A stretch of DNA of 44,017 bases from the NCBI GenBank assembly GCA_013812655.1, contig JACCTC010000344.1:1-44017 (forward strand). The letters are read 5' to 3'. Below the pieces are notes generated by a model that worked only from the letters and a program-made list of their open reading frames with translations, had not been told where the DNA came from and ran no database searches. Both the position numbers and the translations under genes were made by a program. The stretch comes from Deltaproteobacteria bacterium. GTDB taxonomy: Bacteria > Myxococcota_A > Polyangia > Haliangiales > Haliangiaceae. Numbering within the stretch: the first letter of the stretch is position 1; every line of letters begins with the position of its first letter. Shown in pieces: positions 8,663 through 17,745 of this stretch.

Positions 8663-10867
8663 TCAGCGCTTGCGGCTACGGAGCTCACCGAGGATCTGCT
8701 TCGCGAGTCTATGCGCGGTCTCCTCGGAGGTCTGGTCGCGGCGGCCACCCCACTCGGCGCCGTAGTAGAGGTCGGTGAGCTGGCGGACGCCGGCGGCCGA
8801 CGCATCGCCACGCGCGGCCATCCTGCCGGCGAGCTCGCGCGGGGTCTCGCCGGTCGCGCGGGTGAAGCCGTGCCTGGCGAGCTGCTTGGCGACCAGGTCG
8901 TAGCTCGCAGCCACCGTCGAACGCGTGCGCGATCGCCGCGGTCCTGCCGTCGCGAGCGGCAGCCGGTGCCGGCGCCGGCGCAGCAGCACGAGCGCCACGA
9001 TCCCGACAGCCGTGACGATGCCGATCGGCCAGCGCTCGACCGCCCAGTCCTTCGCGCTCGTGATCGCGTCCTTGACCGCGGTCGCTGCACCCTTGATCGC
9101 GCCGCCGATGCTCTTGAACAGCGAGAGCTGCGACGACAGATCGTACTCGATGACCCACTTCGACCACTGGAAGCGCAGGGTGTCCATGAACCGCGAGAGC
9201 CGCGCGCGCCATCCCGAACCGCCGCGCCCGAGCTGGCTCGTTCGCCCGGCCGGCGGCGTCGGATCGATCGTCACCCACGTGCCACCGCCGGCACCATCGG
9301 GGAAGAACACCTCGTCCCACGAGTGCGCGTCGCCGGCGCGCACCGCGACGTAGCCCTGGTACTCGTTCCATTCGCCGCCGAGGAAGCCGTTGACCTGCCG
9401 GGTGGGGATGCCAACCGCGCGCGCGAGCACCGCGTAGGCCGACGCGAAGTACTCGCAGTGGCCCTGCTTGCGCTCGAACAGGAAGAAGTCGACGGGCTCG
9501 CGCTCGCCGGGTTCCTCGAGCCGCCGCGTGTACGTCAGGTTCTCGGTCAGCCATTGCTGGATCGCGATCGCCTTGTCGTAGTTGTTCGTCAACCCGGCCG
9601 TGATCTCGGCGGCCTTCGCGCGGGTGCGCGCGGTGATCTCCGGCGGCAGCTGGAGGTAGACGTCGAAGCCCTTCGGCAGCGCGCCCGTCGCGGCACGTAG
9701 CGTCTCGGCGGGCGGCGCGCGCAGCTCGGAATACACCGTGTAGTGGATCGTGCCGCCGTGCTCGAAGCGAACCTCGTCGTTGCGCTCCATCGGGTGGCGG
9801 CGGCGGCGCAGCGGCTGGGTGTACTCGACGATCCGCGGATTGCTCGCGCCGAACAGCACGTCGGAGTCGAGCGGGTCGAGCCAGATCTCCTGCTTGACCG
9901 TCGATTCCATGAGCTGCTCGATCTCGGGCACCGCGAGCACCTTGCCTGCCCACAAGAGCGTCCGGCGCACCCGCGTGCGGTGCTCGGACTCGAGGGTCTG
10001 CCGGGTCGCCGGCGCATGGCGGGTCCGCGTCCACTGCCCGCGGCTGTAGCGATCGAACGCGACGCCACGCCAGTGGATCTCGGGCGCGTTGCGGCTGCCG
10101 ACGGTCGGATCGATCTCGACGCGCATCACCACCGTCGGATCGTTCTTGATCACGCCGTGGCCGCCGAGCTTCACGCCATCGGAGAACCCGGCGAGCGTCA
10201 GCCCACCGCGGCTCTTGAGAAAGAACCCGAAGCCGACGCGGGGCAGGGCGAGGAACACGATCGCCGCACCGAGGAACACGCCGAACGACAGCGCGGCCGT
10301 GCCGACGAAGAACCGCCCACCGACGATCCGCTTGGAGTCGAGGATGCGGCGGACCTCGACGCGCTCGCTCGCCCGATCGGCGGCGTGCTTGACGAGGAGG
10401 TTGTCCTCCATCTCGCGCCGCAGGTGGAACAGCGTCAGTGCCCACGTCGACGAGATCACGAAGCCGAGAAACGCGAGGCCGTATGTCAGCTCGGCGTTCA
10501 ACACCGACCCCGCGACGAGCATCAGGAAGGCGAGCAGGTACATCTGCTGCCAGTCGCGCGCGCCGCGCCGGTTGTATGCCTTGGCGACGATCAGCCAGAT
10601 CAGGAACTGCGCGCCCACGCCGAGGAAGTCCCCGGTGACGACCGCGGTCAGCACGCTGTAGATGAGCGCGAAGATCGACAGCACCGTCCACGCCCAGCCC
10701 CACTTCTCGTACTTGATCAGCGGCGGCTCCCACCACCACGACGCGATCAGCGCGAGCAACCCGCCCAGCGCGATCGGTGGCGAGATGGTGCCGCCGGTGG
10801 TCATCGCGAGGTACGCCATGACCACCATGAGGTACGTCGCCATCTTGTGCGCGACCGCGAACCTCAT
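8663..10867 (-). CDS. TgpA-type transglutaminase-like membrane protein (DUF3488/transglutaminase core/DUF4129-like tail)
   Basis: The protein has 734 residues. The N-terminal region (about 1-200) holds six to seven hydrophobic segments typical of the TgpA membrane domain. The central periplasmic part contains a transglutaminase-like core with a complete Cys-His-Asp triad: Cys in KQGHCEYFA, His in GDAHSWDEV and Asp in TIDPTPP. A further membrane segment near residue 610 ([15 protein letters not shown]) is followed by a cytoplasmic tail with the pattern GETPRELA, as in DUF4129 tails. Members of this family are essential or important in Pseudomonas (TgpA) and almost always follow MoxR and DUF58 genes, as here. 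The substrate is unknown; cross-linking or hydrolysis of cell-envelope proteins is plausible. The ATG overlaps the TGA of the DUF58 gene as ATGA, showing translational coupling. Confidence 0.93.
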   Translation of the reverse strand: MRFAVAHKMATYLMVVMAYLAMTTGGTISPPIALGGLLALIASWWWEPPLIKYEKWGWAWTVLSIFALIYSVLTAVVTGDFLGVGAQFLIWLIVAKAYNRRGARDWQQMYLLAFLMLVAGSVLNAELTYGLAFLGFVISSTWALTLFHLRREMEDNLLVKHAADRASERVEVRRILDSKRIVGGRFFVGTAALSFGVFLGAAIVFLALPRVGFGFFLKSRGGLTLAGFSDGVKLGGHGVIKNDPTVVMRVEIDPTVGSRNAPEIHWRGVAFDRYSRGQWTRTRHAPATRQTLESEHRTRVRRTLLWAGKVLAVPEIEQLMESTVKQEIWLDPLDSDVLFGASNPRIVEYTQPLRRRRHPMERNDEVRFEHGGTIHYTVYSELRAPPAETLRAATGALPKGFDVYLQLPPEITARTRAKAAEITAGLTNNYDKAIAIQQWLTENLTYTRRLEEPGEREPVDFFLFERKQGHCEYFASAYAVLARAVGIPTRQVNGFLGGEWNEYQGYVAVRAGDAHSWDEVFFPDGAGGGTWVTIDPTPPAGRTSQLGRGGSGWRARLSRFMDTLRFQWSKWVIEYDLSSQLSLFKSIGGAIKGAATAVKDAITSAKDWAVERWPIGIVTAVGIVALVLLRRRRHRLPLATAGPRRSRTRSTVAASYDLVAKQLARHGFTRATGETPRELAGRMAARGDASAAGVRQLTDLYYGAEWGGRRDQTSEETAHRLAKQILGELRSRKR

Positions 10868-11961
10868 ACGTCCATCACCGTGGTCGCGTGGGGGCGGCCG
10901 GCAGCGGGGACAGCGCGCGGCGTGACGAGCACGGACTCGACGCGCGGCGGGATCATCGGGAACGCGATCTCGTCGCCGACGTAGGCGAGCAGGGCGAGGG
11001 CGCGCTGGATCTTCGCCTCGTGTATGCGGCCGACGCCGGCGGGGATGTGGGTGCCGCGCGCGCACAGCTCGACGCTCCAGCCGACCTCGATGTACGCGGC
11101 GGCCAGGCTCGCGGCGACGCTGATCGCGCGCTCGACAGCGGCGACCTGGGCTTCGCCGGCGGGCGTGATCGCGCCATCCGCGGCGGCCTCGCGGACGGTG
11201 TTCGGCAGCGCGTTGTCGACGCCGATCACGACGCGGCGCGCGAGCTCGTCCTCGTACTCGCGGACGAGCAGGCGGCCGGTCCGCGCGCTCGACCGCCAGT
11301 GGATGTCGCGGCGATCGTCGCCGACGCGGCGCTCGCGCAGCCCGAAGAATTCGCCGCGGCGGCCGAGCCGGTTCGCGGAGGTCTCGCCGCGGCTCGTCGT
11401 GCGTGGGGTCGGTCGCGGCACCGTGACGCGCGCCGGATAGACCAGCACCTCGAGCGGCGCGTCGACGTCGCGCGACTTGCGGAACAGCGCGAACGGGAAC
11501 TTCGTCGCGAGCCGGTAGCCGCTCATCGTGTAGAGGCCACGGCGGATGAACGTGTGGCGATAGCTCGTGCGCTGCGACTTCGCGGCGGGGATCTTGAGGA
11601 AGTAGCAGCGCTTGTCGAGCGGCGTCGTACCAACGAGATCCTCGACCTCGATCGAGAACGACGCGCGGTTCTGCTTCGCGTTCTCGATCACGACCTCCAT
11701 CAGGAATGGCTCGCCGGCGAATACCCGTGGCGGGGGTCGCCGCGAGACCGAGAGCTTCTTCAGCGTGAGCTCCGAGAGGATTCCGGACGCGATGATGAAC
11801 GACAGCAGCCAGCCGAGCAGCAGGTAGAGGAGGTTGTTGCCCGTGTTGATCGCGGCGAACCCGACGCCGATCGACAGCAGCACGATCACCCGGCCCTCGC
11901 GCGTGAACCGCAGGCGGCGCGGTGGGCGCAGCTTGCGCCGGAGGCGGCTCCACACGGTCAT
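10864..11961 (-). CDS. DUF58 domain protein
   Basis: The protein has 365 residues. Two adjacent hydrophobic segments (about 20-58) follow a basic N-terminus ([14 protein letters not shown]). The C-terminal half carries the DUF58 hallmark, visible as [16 protein letters not shown] followed by [16 protein letters not shown], inside a von Willebrand A-like fold. DUF58 proteins act with MoxR ATPases and TgpA-like transglutaminases; the pairing resembles a chaperone with its vWA target. The ATG at 11961 lies 4 nt after the stop of the MoxR gene, which excludes the longer in-frame start at 12057 that would run deep into moxR. The 3' end overlaps the tgpA-like gene by 4 bp, so the three genes form one tight operon. 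Confidence 0.92.
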   Translation of the reverse strand: MTVWSRLRRKLRPPRRLRFTREGRVIVLLSIGVGFAAINTGNNLLYLLLGWLLSFIIASGILSELTLKKLSVSRRPPPRVFAGEPFLMEVVIENAKQNRASFSIEVEDLVGTTPLDKRCYFLKIPAAKSQRTSYRHTFIRRGLYTMSGYRLATKFPFALFRKSRDVDAPLEVLVYPARVTVPRPTPRTTSRGETSANRLGRRGEFFGLRERRVGDDRRDIHWRSSARTGRLLVREYEDELARRVVIGVDNALPNTVREAAADGAITPAGEAQVAAVERAISVAASLAAAYIEVGWSVELCARGTHIPAGVGRIHEAKIQRALALLAYVGDEIAFPMIPPRVESVLVTPRAVPAAGRPHATTVMDV

Positions 11962-11965
11962 GGCG

Positions 11966-12943
11966 TCAGGTCGGGACCGCGACGCGCCCGGCGATCTCGC
12001 CGACGATGCGCTCGGCATCGGTGCGCGCGCGGCCGAGCGAGTCGTAGGCCTGGGCAAGCACGAGGCGGTGCGAGAGGCACGGCACCGCGAGGCTCTTGAG
12101 GTCGTCGGGGATCACGAAGTCGCGGCCGGCAGCGAGCGCGGCGGCCTGCGCGGCGCGATACCAGGCGAGCGCACCACGGGTCGACACGCCGACCGAGATC
12201 GCGGGATGCCGGCGAGTCTCCTCGACGAGCGACATCGTGTAATCGAGCAGGGCGTCGTCGACGCGGATCTTCTCGACGGAGTCCTGGAGACCGCGCACGG
12301 CCGTCAGATCGACGACCGGCGACAGCGCGGTGACCGGATCGCCGCCGGCACGCTCGCGGAGCAGCTCGCGCTCGACCTGCTTCGCGGGATAGCCGAGCGA
12401 GATCCGCAACAGGAACCGATCCATCTGCGACTCGGGAAGCGGGTAGGTCCCGTAGTGCTCCGCCGGGTTCTGCGTCGCGATCACCATGAACGGCATCTCG
12501 AGCGTGTGGGTCGTGTCGTCGATCGAGACCTGGCCCTCGCTCATCGCCTCGAGCAACGCCGACTGCGTGCGCGGCGTCGTCCGGTTGATCTCGTCGGCGA
12601 GCACGACGTTCGCGAAGATCGGTCCGCGCTTGAGCTCGAACACCTTGCCGGACTGGTCGTAGACCGAGACGCCGACGATGTCGGACGGCAAGAGGTCGCT
12701 CGTGAACTGGATGCGGCGAAACGTGCCGCCGAGCGCGGCGGCGAGCGCGCGCGCGAGCGTGGTCTTGCCGACGCCCGGGATGTCCTCGATCAACAGGTGT
12801 CCGCGCGACAGCAGCGTGATCACCGCGGAGCGGATCGCCTCGGGCTTGCCGCGCACGACGCTACCGATCGCGTCCTCGAGCTTGCGAACCGCCCCGATAT
12901 CGGTCTTCGAGATCGGGGCTGGTACCACCGTCACCGCGGTCAT
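11966..12943 (-). CDS. MoxR family AAA+ ATPase
   Basis: The protein has 325 residues, the normal MoxR length. The Walker A motif is GVGKTT within [18 protein letters not shown] (near 54-70). Walker B is VVLADEINR, followed by [13 protein letters not shown], which is the standard MoxR signature, and the sensor-1 region reads [20 protein letters not shown]. MoxR ATPases are chaperone-like remodelers that act on vWA-domain partners, here most likely the DUF58 product next door. The ATG at 12943 begins the first conserved region; a longer open frame to 13042 would cross the terminator at 12974-12997 and is rejected. There is no Shine-Dalgarno, but a TATACT hexamer ends 8 nt upstream, suggesting leaderless transcription. 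It is the first gene of the operon. Confidence 0.94.
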   Translation of the reverse strand: MTAVTVVPAPISKTDIGAVRKLEDAIGSVVRGKPEAIRSAVITLLSRGHLLIEDIPGVGKTTLARALAAALGGTFRRIQFTSDLLPSDIVGVSVYDQSGKVFELKRGPIFANVVLADEINRTTPRTQSALLEAMSEGQVSIDDTTHTLEMPFMVIATQNPAEHYGTYPLPESQMDRFLLRISLGYPAKQVERELLRERAGGDPVTALSPVVDLTAVRGLQDSVEKIRVDDALLDYTMSLVEETRRHPAISVGVSTRGALAWYRAAQAAALAAGRDFVIPDDLKSLAVPCLSHRLVLAQAYDSLGRARTDAERIVGEIAGRVAVPT

Positions 12944-12951
12944 CTGCGACC

Positions 12952-12957
12952 AGTATA
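12952..12957 (-). promoter_or_regulatory. Candidate -10 box of the moxR-DUF58-tgpA operon
   Basis: On the minus strand TATACT (5 of 6 match to TATAAT) ends 8 nt before the ATG at 12943, which would place the TSS at or 1-2 nt before the start codon. No good -35 hexamer is visible 16-18 bp upstream; that position is occupied by the terminator stem of the preceding gene. Confidence 0.35.
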
Positions 12958-12973
12958 GCTGGCCCGAACGAGA

Positions 12974-12997
12974 ACGGGGACCCAATGGGGTCCCCGT
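12974..12997 (-). terminator. Rho-independent terminator of the Bax-inhibitor-1 gene
   Basis: A perfect 10 bp inverted repeat (ACGGGGACCC and GGGTCCCCGT) with a 4 nt loop lies 57 nt after the stop of the gene at 13055. On the minus strand it is followed by TCTCGTT, a poor but T-rich tail. It separates that gene from the moxR operon. Confidence 0.65.
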
Positions 12998-13054
12998 CGG
13001 TCGCGTCAGGCTGGCAGAGGCGCGCTGTCCCCTGCGCCACAATCTCGACGTCTG

Positions 13055-13786
13055 TCAGTCGCGCAGGCTCATCAGCAGCTGCAGTACGTACCAGAACAGC
13101 GTGGCGATCGTCGAGAACAGCATCAACGAGGCCGCGACATAGCCGGTCGGCGGGAAGTCCCGCATCACGAGGCTCGTCTGGTAGAGGATGTAGCCGGCCA
13201 TCAGCAGGATCATCGCGCCGCAGAACACCGCGCCGAGCGTGAACCCGAACGCCATCGACGCGACGATCACGCCGAGCGCGCCGAAGCTGCATACGACGAG
13301 GGCTCCTCGCATGAACGAGAAGTCCTTCTTCGTCAGGAACACCGTCAGCGTCAGCCCGATGAAGATCGCGAGGGTGACGATGATCGCCTGGGTCAGGATC
13401 GTGAACGCCGCGGCGCCACCGAACTTGAGCAACAGGACCCACAGCAAGGGTTGCAGGATCACGCCTTCAGCCACCACGAACAGGGCCAGGCCGGCGTACT
13501 GGACGCCGCGCGAGGTTTGGGAGTTGGCGAGCTTCTGCGCGATGACACCGATCACCATGAAGAGCCCGATGACGAGGAGCCAGGTCCAGCTGCCCTGCAG
13601 CGCCCACATCGAGAACTTCAGGCTCGTCTCGGGCATGAAGCGCATCATCCCGCCCGCGATCAGCGCGAACGCGATCAGCGCGACGCCGAGGTGCGCGTAG
13701 GTCTTGCGTAGGAACGTGACGCGGTCACTGACGCCGAGCGTCGCGACGGCTCCCTCGATCGGACGGGTGGATTGCGCGAATGCCAT
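13055..13786 (-). CDS. Bax inhibitor-1/YccA family membrane protein
   Basis: The protein has 243 residues and seven hydrophobic segments in the typical BI-1 arrangement: the first at about 32-50 (AHLGVALIAFALIAGG), then WTWLLVIGLFMVIGV, AGLALFVVAEGVI, a long ILTQAIIVTLAIFIGLTLTV segment, VVCSFGALGVIVASM, and a final pair. The conserved region around SFMRGALVVCSFGALGV and the acidic-tipped C-terminus (MSLRD) fit the family. BI-1 proteins such as YccA and YbhL are inner-membrane proteins linked to FtsH-dependent quality control or to calcium leak; the precise role here is unknown. A strong Shine-Dalgarno GGAGG sits 9 nt before the ATG. It is monocistronic, with a terminator downstream at 12974-12997. 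Confidence 0.93.
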   Translation of the reverse strand: MAFAQSTRPIEGAVATLGVSDRVTFLRKTYAHLGVALIAFALIAGGMMRFMPETSLKFSMWALQGSWTWLLVIGLFMVIGVIAQKLANSQTSRGVQYAGLALFVVAEGVILQPLLWVLLLKFGGAAAFTILTQAIIVTLAIFIGLTLTVFLTKKDFSFMRGALVVCSFGALGVIVASMAFGFTLGAVFCGAMILLMAGYILYQTSLVMRDFPPTGYVAASLMLFSTIATLFWYVLQLLMSLRD

Positions 13787-13861
13787 GGGTCCCTGCCTCC
13801 AGATAGTTGCAGCTTCTTTTGTACCATGGATCGCCGAACGGCAACCCGGGCCCCGGACGGC

Positions 13862-15100
13862 CTAGGAGAGCAACCGAAGCACCATCAGCGACACGATCAG
13901 CGACGGGATCGTGACGATCAGACCGACTCCTACGAACGTGCGCAAGCGGACGTCGACGCCCTGGCGACGTAGTGCATGGACCCACAGTAGCCCCGCCAGC
14001 GAGCCGATCGGCAAGAGGCGCGGACCAAGGTCGCCACCGACCAGCGCGGCGAGCACGTGGGCATCGGGAGCGCCGGCGAGCGCGTGCGAGTGGAGCAGGG
14101 CCATCGGGTGGTTATTGATGATCGCCGAGCCGGCGGCGGCGACCGTGCCGATCGTCGCGATCGGAGCCGGCGTGCGCGCGTAGAGCTCCGCGAGCTCGGC
14201 GGTGAGGCCGGCACGCGCGAGCGCGGTCGCGAGCACGAGCACGCCGAACAGGAACGGCACGAGCTCCCAGCTCACACCTCCCGCGATCCGTCGCAACGCG
14301 ACCCCACGATGAAGCGCGACCGCGACGCACAGCGCCGCCGCGATCGCCGCGACGGGCCATAGCGACTGGCCGAATGCCGCGAGCACGGGATATGTCGCGA
14401 TGCTCGCGACCGTCACCACCAGCACGAGCTTGGCGTGGCCCGAGAGCGGCACGAATGGGGGCGCATCACCGAGCGCGGGCAGCTCGTCGGCGAGGACGTC
14501 GCGAAACCACCACGCGAGCGCGGCGTACGCGACGATCCAGCCCGCGATCGCGACCGGGATCATCGACAGCGCGTAGGTATTGAGGTCGATGTTCGCGCGC
14601 GCGGCGACGACGAGGTTCATCGGATTGCCGGTCGGCAGCGGCGCGACCCCGGCGGCGACGAACACCGCGAACGCGAACGGCAGCACGAACTTCGGGTTGC
14701 GCTTCGGGTAGACCGCACGCAACAGCTCGATCACGACCGGCGTGACCAGCAGGATCGCGGCGTCGTTCGACAGCAGCGCGGCGGTCAGCGCCGAGATCAC
14801 GAAGACGAAGCGGAACGCATGACGGACCGGCCCGCGGGTCCGTGGCTCGATCCAGCTCGCGAGCCGCGCGAACACGCCGAGCTCGGCAGCGCACGCGGTC
14901 GTCGTCATGATCCCGACGATCACGATCAGCGGCCGCCACAGATCGCGCGCCGCGTGCCACGCGTCGTCGACGGACGCCGCACCGCCACCGAGCGCGACCA
15001 CGAGCCCGGCGAGCGCGCCGATCGCGGGGGCCCACGTCGCACGCCAGCTGATCGCGATCACGAGCGCGATCACCAGAGCGCAGATCGCGACGACGATCAT
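13862..15100 (-). CDS. ArsB/SLC13-type anion permease
   Basis: The protein has 412 residues with about eleven hydrophobic segments across its whole length. Family markers are SNDAAILLVTPVVIE in the first half and, in the second half, the NNHP motif followed by GGDLGPRLLPIGSLAGLLW, which closely parallels the ArsB pattern GNDLGPKxTPIGSLATLLW. The known family function is export of arsenite or antimonite driven by the proton gradient, or by ArsA. No arsR, arsC or arsA is visible nearby, so the substrate could be another anion. The gene starts 37 nt after the etfA stop on the same strand and has no strong Shine-Dalgarno; it may be a distal member of the repressor-etfBA transcript. Confidence 0.85.
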   Translation of the reverse strand: MIVVAICALVIALVIAISWRATWAPAIGALAGLVVALGGGAASVDDAWHAARDLWRPLIVIVGIMTTTACAAELGVFARLASWIEPRTRGPVRHAFRFVFVISALTAALLSNDAAILLVTPVVIELLRAVYPKRNPKFVLPFAFAVFVAAGVAPLPTGNPMNLVVAARANIDLNTYALSMIPVAIAGWIVAYAALAWWFRDVLADELPALGDAPPFVPLSGHAKLVLVVTVASIATYPVLAAFGQSLWPVAAIAAALCVAVALHRGVALRRIAGGVSWELVPFLFGVLVLATALARAGLTAELAELYARTPAPIATIGTVAAAGSAIINNHPMALLHSHALAGAPDAHVLAALVGGDLGPRLLPIGSLAGLLWVHALRRQGVDVRLRTFVGVGLIVTIPSLIVSLMVLRLLS

Positions 15101-15137
15101 CAGAGAACCGCGAGAACGCCCCCTGGGCCGTTCAGCG

Positions 15138-16106
15138 CTATCGGCTCGCCTTGAGCTTCTTGATCTCGGCGATCAGCTCGGGAACCGCCTTCTCCCAGTC
15201 TGCGACGATGCCGTAGTCGGCGACCTGGAAGATCGGCTCGTCCTTGTTCTTGTTGATCGCGACGATCGTCTTGCTGCCCTTCATGCCGGCGAGGTGCTGG
15301 ATGGCACCCGAGATCGCGACCGCGAAGTAGAGCTTCGGCGCGACGATCTTGCCGGTCTGGCCGACCTGCCAGTCCGCCGGCACCATGCCGGCATCGGTCG
15401 CGGCGCGCGAGGCGCCCATCGCGGCGCCCAGCAGATCGGCGAGCTCCTCGAGGACCTTGAAGTTCTCGCCGTTCTTCATGCCGCGACCACCGGAGACGAC
15501 GACCTTCGCGTCGCCGAGATCCGGCCGGTCGCTCTTCTGCGCGTCGAGCCGATCGAAGGTCGCGCCGAGCGCGTCGATCGTGCCGGCCGGGGCCGCGGTG
15601 ACCGCACCGGCCGCGCCGAGCTCGGGCGCGGGCTCGAACTCGGTCTGGCGCGGCGTCACGCAGATGATCGGCGTCGAGATCTGGACCGTCGAGTTCGCGT
15701 TGCCCGACAGGATCGGACGTACGAACGTGTCCTTACCCTCCAGCTTCGAGATATCGGAGGCCTGACCGGCGTCGAGCAGCGACGCGACGCGCGGCATCAG
15801 ATCCTTGCCGACCGACGTCGCGGTCGCGCAGACCACGGTCGCGCCGTGCTCCTTGGCGAGCCGCGCCACGATCGGCGCGTAGGTCTCGGCGAGGTAGTGC
15901 GCGAGCGTCGGCTCGTCGACGACGAGGACCTTCGGCGCGTACTTCGCGGCAGCAGCGGCAGCGCCCTGGACGCCACCACCCATCACGAGGGCGATCACCT
16001 CGCCACCGTGTGCCTGTGCGGCCTGGCGAGCGAACGTGAGGTTTGCGAGGGCGCTCGTGCGCAGCCCGTCGTCGGAGAATTCGCAGAAAGCGAGGACGTT
16101 ACCCAT
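15138..16106 (-). CDS. etfA: Electron transfer flavoprotein alpha subunit
   Basis: The protein has 322 residues, the normal length. The N-terminal domain is the etf alpha/beta fold. The C-terminal FAD domain carries the signature region [12 protein letters not shown], then [30 protein letters not shown] and [25 protein letters not shown] is a soluble heterodimer that takes electrons from acyl-CoA and other dehydrogenases and passes them to ETF-quinone oxidoreductase, so it links beta-oxidation to respiration. A good Shine-Dalgarno (AAGGAG, 6 nt spacing) precedes the ATG. It follows etfB with a 17 nt gap and belongs to the repressor-etfB-etfA operon. Confidence 0.97.
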   Translation of the reverse strand: MGNVLAFCEFSDDGLRTSALANLTFARQAAQAHGGEVIALVMGGGVQGAAAAAAKYAPKVLVVDEPTLAHYLAETYAPIVARLAKEHGATVVCATATSVGKDLMPRVASLLDAGQASDISKLEGKDTFVRPILSGNANSTVQISTPIICVTPRQTEFEPAPELGAAGAVTAAPAGTIDALGATFDRLDAQKSDRPDLGDAKVVVSGGRGMKNGENFKVLEELADLLGAAMGASRAATDAGMVPADWQVGQTGKIVAPKLYFAVAISGAIQHLAGMKGSKTIVAINKNKDEPIFQVADYGIVADWEKAVPELIAEIKKLKASR

Positions 16107-16123
16107 GGCTTGCTCCTTGATAC

Positions 16124-16951
16124 CTAGAGAGCCTTCGCCTCGTCGGCGAGCTTCTTCACGAGGGTGGGAATGTCGGCGACGATCTCGCCGGCCTTGCGGG
16201 GCGGCGGCAGCGTGACCGACAGCTCCTTGATCGACGGCTGAGCCTCGACCCCATAATCGGCGAGCTTCGCGGTGGCCATCGGCTTCTTCTTCGCGGCCAT
16301 GATGCCCTTGAGCGACGGCAACCGGGCACCTTCACCCGAGTACGCGTGCGACTCCGGCGTCACGCCGTTCTTCACCGACTTCGAGCCGACGATCCGGAGA
16401 TCGACGGTGATCACGCTGTGCAGCGGCACGCGCTTGTACTCGACACCACCATCGACCTCGCGGCCGACGAGCAGCGACTGCTTGTCCGCGGCGAGCTCGA
16501 CCGTCGCGGCAAACGTCGCCTGCGGCCAGCCGAGCTTGCCGGCGAGCATCTGGCCCACCTGGTTCGCATCGCCGTCGACCGCCTGCTTGCCCATGATCAC
16601 GAGATCGGGCTTCTCGGCCTCGACGACACCCTTCAGGACCTTGGTGACGGCGAGCGAGTCGATCTCGGCATCGGTCGCGACCACGTGAATCGCGCGATCC
16701 GCGCCCATCGCGAGACAGGTCCGGATCTCCTTCGCCGCGTCGTCGGGGCCGATCGAGACCACGATGATCTCGGCGCCGGGCAGGCGCGTGCCATCCGCGC
16801 CGTTCTCGACGAGCCGGAGCGCGGTCTCGACCGCGTACTCGTCGAACGTGTTGACGATCCACGATGCGCCCGTGAGATCGATGTGGCCGTCTTTGAGCTT
16901 CGCCTTCTGCGTCGGGTCGGGGACCCGCTTCACGGGAACCAAGATCTTCAC
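16124..16951 (-). CDS. etfB: Electron transfer flavoprotein beta subunit
   Basis: The protein has 275 residues. It begins [19 protein letters not shown], the canonical ETF-beta opening. The AMP/adenine-binding signature region is [24 protein letters not shown], and the residues [12 protein letters not shown] are conserved in the family. The start is GTG at 16951 with GGAG 8 nt upstream. The GTG overlaps the TGA of the upstream TetR-type gene (GTGA), so translation is coupled to the repressor. It works as a heterodimer with the etfA product in the cytoplasm. Confidence 0.97.
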   Translation of the reverse strand: MKILVPVKRVPDPTQKAKLKDGHIDLTGASWIVNTFDEYAVETALRLVENGADGTRLPGAEIIVVSIGPDDAAKEIRTCLAMGADRAIHVVATDAEIDSLAVTKVLKGVVEAEKPDLVIMGKQAVDGDANQVGQMLAGKLGWPQATFAATVELAADKQSLLVGREVDGGVEYKRVPLHSVITVDLRIVGSKSVKNGVTPESHAYSGEGARLPSLKGIMAAKKKPMATAKLADYGVEAQPSIKELSVTLPPPRKAGEIVADIPTLVKKLADEAKAL

Positions 16952-17667
16952 GGTGATTTCTCCTTCTTCGACCTGTCGAGTCCAGTCATGACGAGCGCGA
17001 CGACCCAGTCAGCCGCGCGGACGATATCGAACTTCTTCGGGCGGGTACCAGGCGCCTTGGCGGAGATCGCCGCCTCGCTGGTCGCCGCCGTCGGCAATGG
17101 TTGCTTCGCGAGGACCCACGCGAGCGCGAGCTCGTCGAGCATGCCGAAGATCATGCGCGCGGCGACGTGTGCCGGGATCGTGGCATCGAGCTCGCCGCGC
17201 TCCTGGCCCGCTGCGATCAGGCCGCCGAGCATGCGCAAGAAGTCCGCGAACTGCGGGTTCTCGTACTCCTTCATGAACTTGCTCGACTGCCGGAGCTCGA
17301 TCGTGAGGACCTCGGCCGCGGCCGGCTCGTCGTGCACGAGCTTGAGGTATGCCTTGATGAACGCGCGCAGCTGGTTTATTGGGCTCGCGGTCGCGGTCGC
17401 CCCGCCAGGTGGGCTCGCGATCGCGGCACGCAGCACGTCGTTGACCTGCTTCATGCGGATCTCGAACAGCGAGATCAGCAGGTCGTCCTTGCTCTTGAAG
17501 TAGAGGTAGATCGTGCCGTCCGCGACGCCGGCGTCCTTCGCGATCTCGGAGACCCGTGCTGCGAAGAACCCGCGCCGCGCGAACACTCGCTCGGCGGCTC
17601 CGAGGATGCGCGCTCGCTTGTCGCCTCCGCGATCGGAACCTCCATCGGCGGCTGAATGAACCGTCAT
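16948..17667 (-). CDS. TetR/AcrR family repressor, FadR-like
   Basis: The protein has 239 residues. The N-terminal TetR helix-turn-helix is complete: KRARILGAAERVFARRGF, then SEIAKDAGVADGTIYLYFKSKDDL at about residues 40-63. The C-terminal ligand-binding part is helical. The gene is directly coupled to etfB. Its start codon lies inside an 18 bp palindrome with arms TGAATGA/TCATTCA, identical to the arms of the Bacillus subtilis FadR box, and FadR there also controls etfB-etfA. I therefore infer a repressor that responds to long-chain acyl-CoA and represses itself and etfBA. A sigma-70-like promoter (TTGACG, 17 bp, TATCAG) ends 8 nt before the ATG, so the mRNA is probably leaderless. The family assignment is sure; the ligand is inferred. 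Confidence 0.92.
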   Translation of the reverse strand: MTVHSAADGGSDRGGDKRARILGAAERVFARRGFFAARVSEIAKDAGVADGTIYLYFKSKDDLLISLFEIRMKQVNDVLRAAIASPPGGATATASPINQLRAFIKAYLKLVHDEPAAAEVLTIELRQSSKFMKEYENPQFADFLRMLGGLIAAGQERGELDATIPAHVAARMIFGMLDELALAWVLAKQPLPTAATSEAAISAKAPGTRPKKFDIVRAADWVVALVMTGLDRSKKEKSP

Positions 17668-17670
17668 TCA
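17653..17670 (-). promoter_or_regulatory. FadR-type palindromic operator overlapping the repressor start codon
   Basis: TGAATGAACCGTCATTCA is a palindrome with perfect 7 bp arms and a 4 bp centre. It covers the predicted TSS and the ATG at 17667. The arms equal those of the Bacillus FadR box (as I recall it, TGAATGAMTANTCATTCA); the centre differs at two positions. Confidence 0.75.
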
Positions 17671-17675
17671 GAGAC

Positions 17676-17704
17676 CTGATACCTTCGGTGACGCGGTTCG
17701 TCAA
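17676..17704 (-). promoter_or_regulatory. Promoter of the repressor-etfB-etfA operon
   Basis: On the minus strand the -35 TTGACG (17704..17699, 5 of 6 match) and the -10 TATCAG (17681..17676, 4 of 6) are separated by exactly 17 bp. The expected TSS is near 17669, within the operator and about 2 nt before the start codon. Confidence 0.65.
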
Positions 17705-17745
17705 GGCATCGGAGCGGTACGACGTTCGTTGCAAACGCGGGAGCC

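Noticed and set aside
6227..9700. An 1,157-codon open frame on the plus strand
   Set aside because: It spans two well-supported minus-strand genes and the gap between them, has low-complexity composition, and shows no recognisable domain.
13862..17667. Possible arsenic resistance operon because of the ArsB-type permease and a TetR-type regulator
   Set aside because: The regulator is TetR/FadR-like, not ArsR, and the linked genes are etfBA; no reductase or ATPase of the ars system is present.
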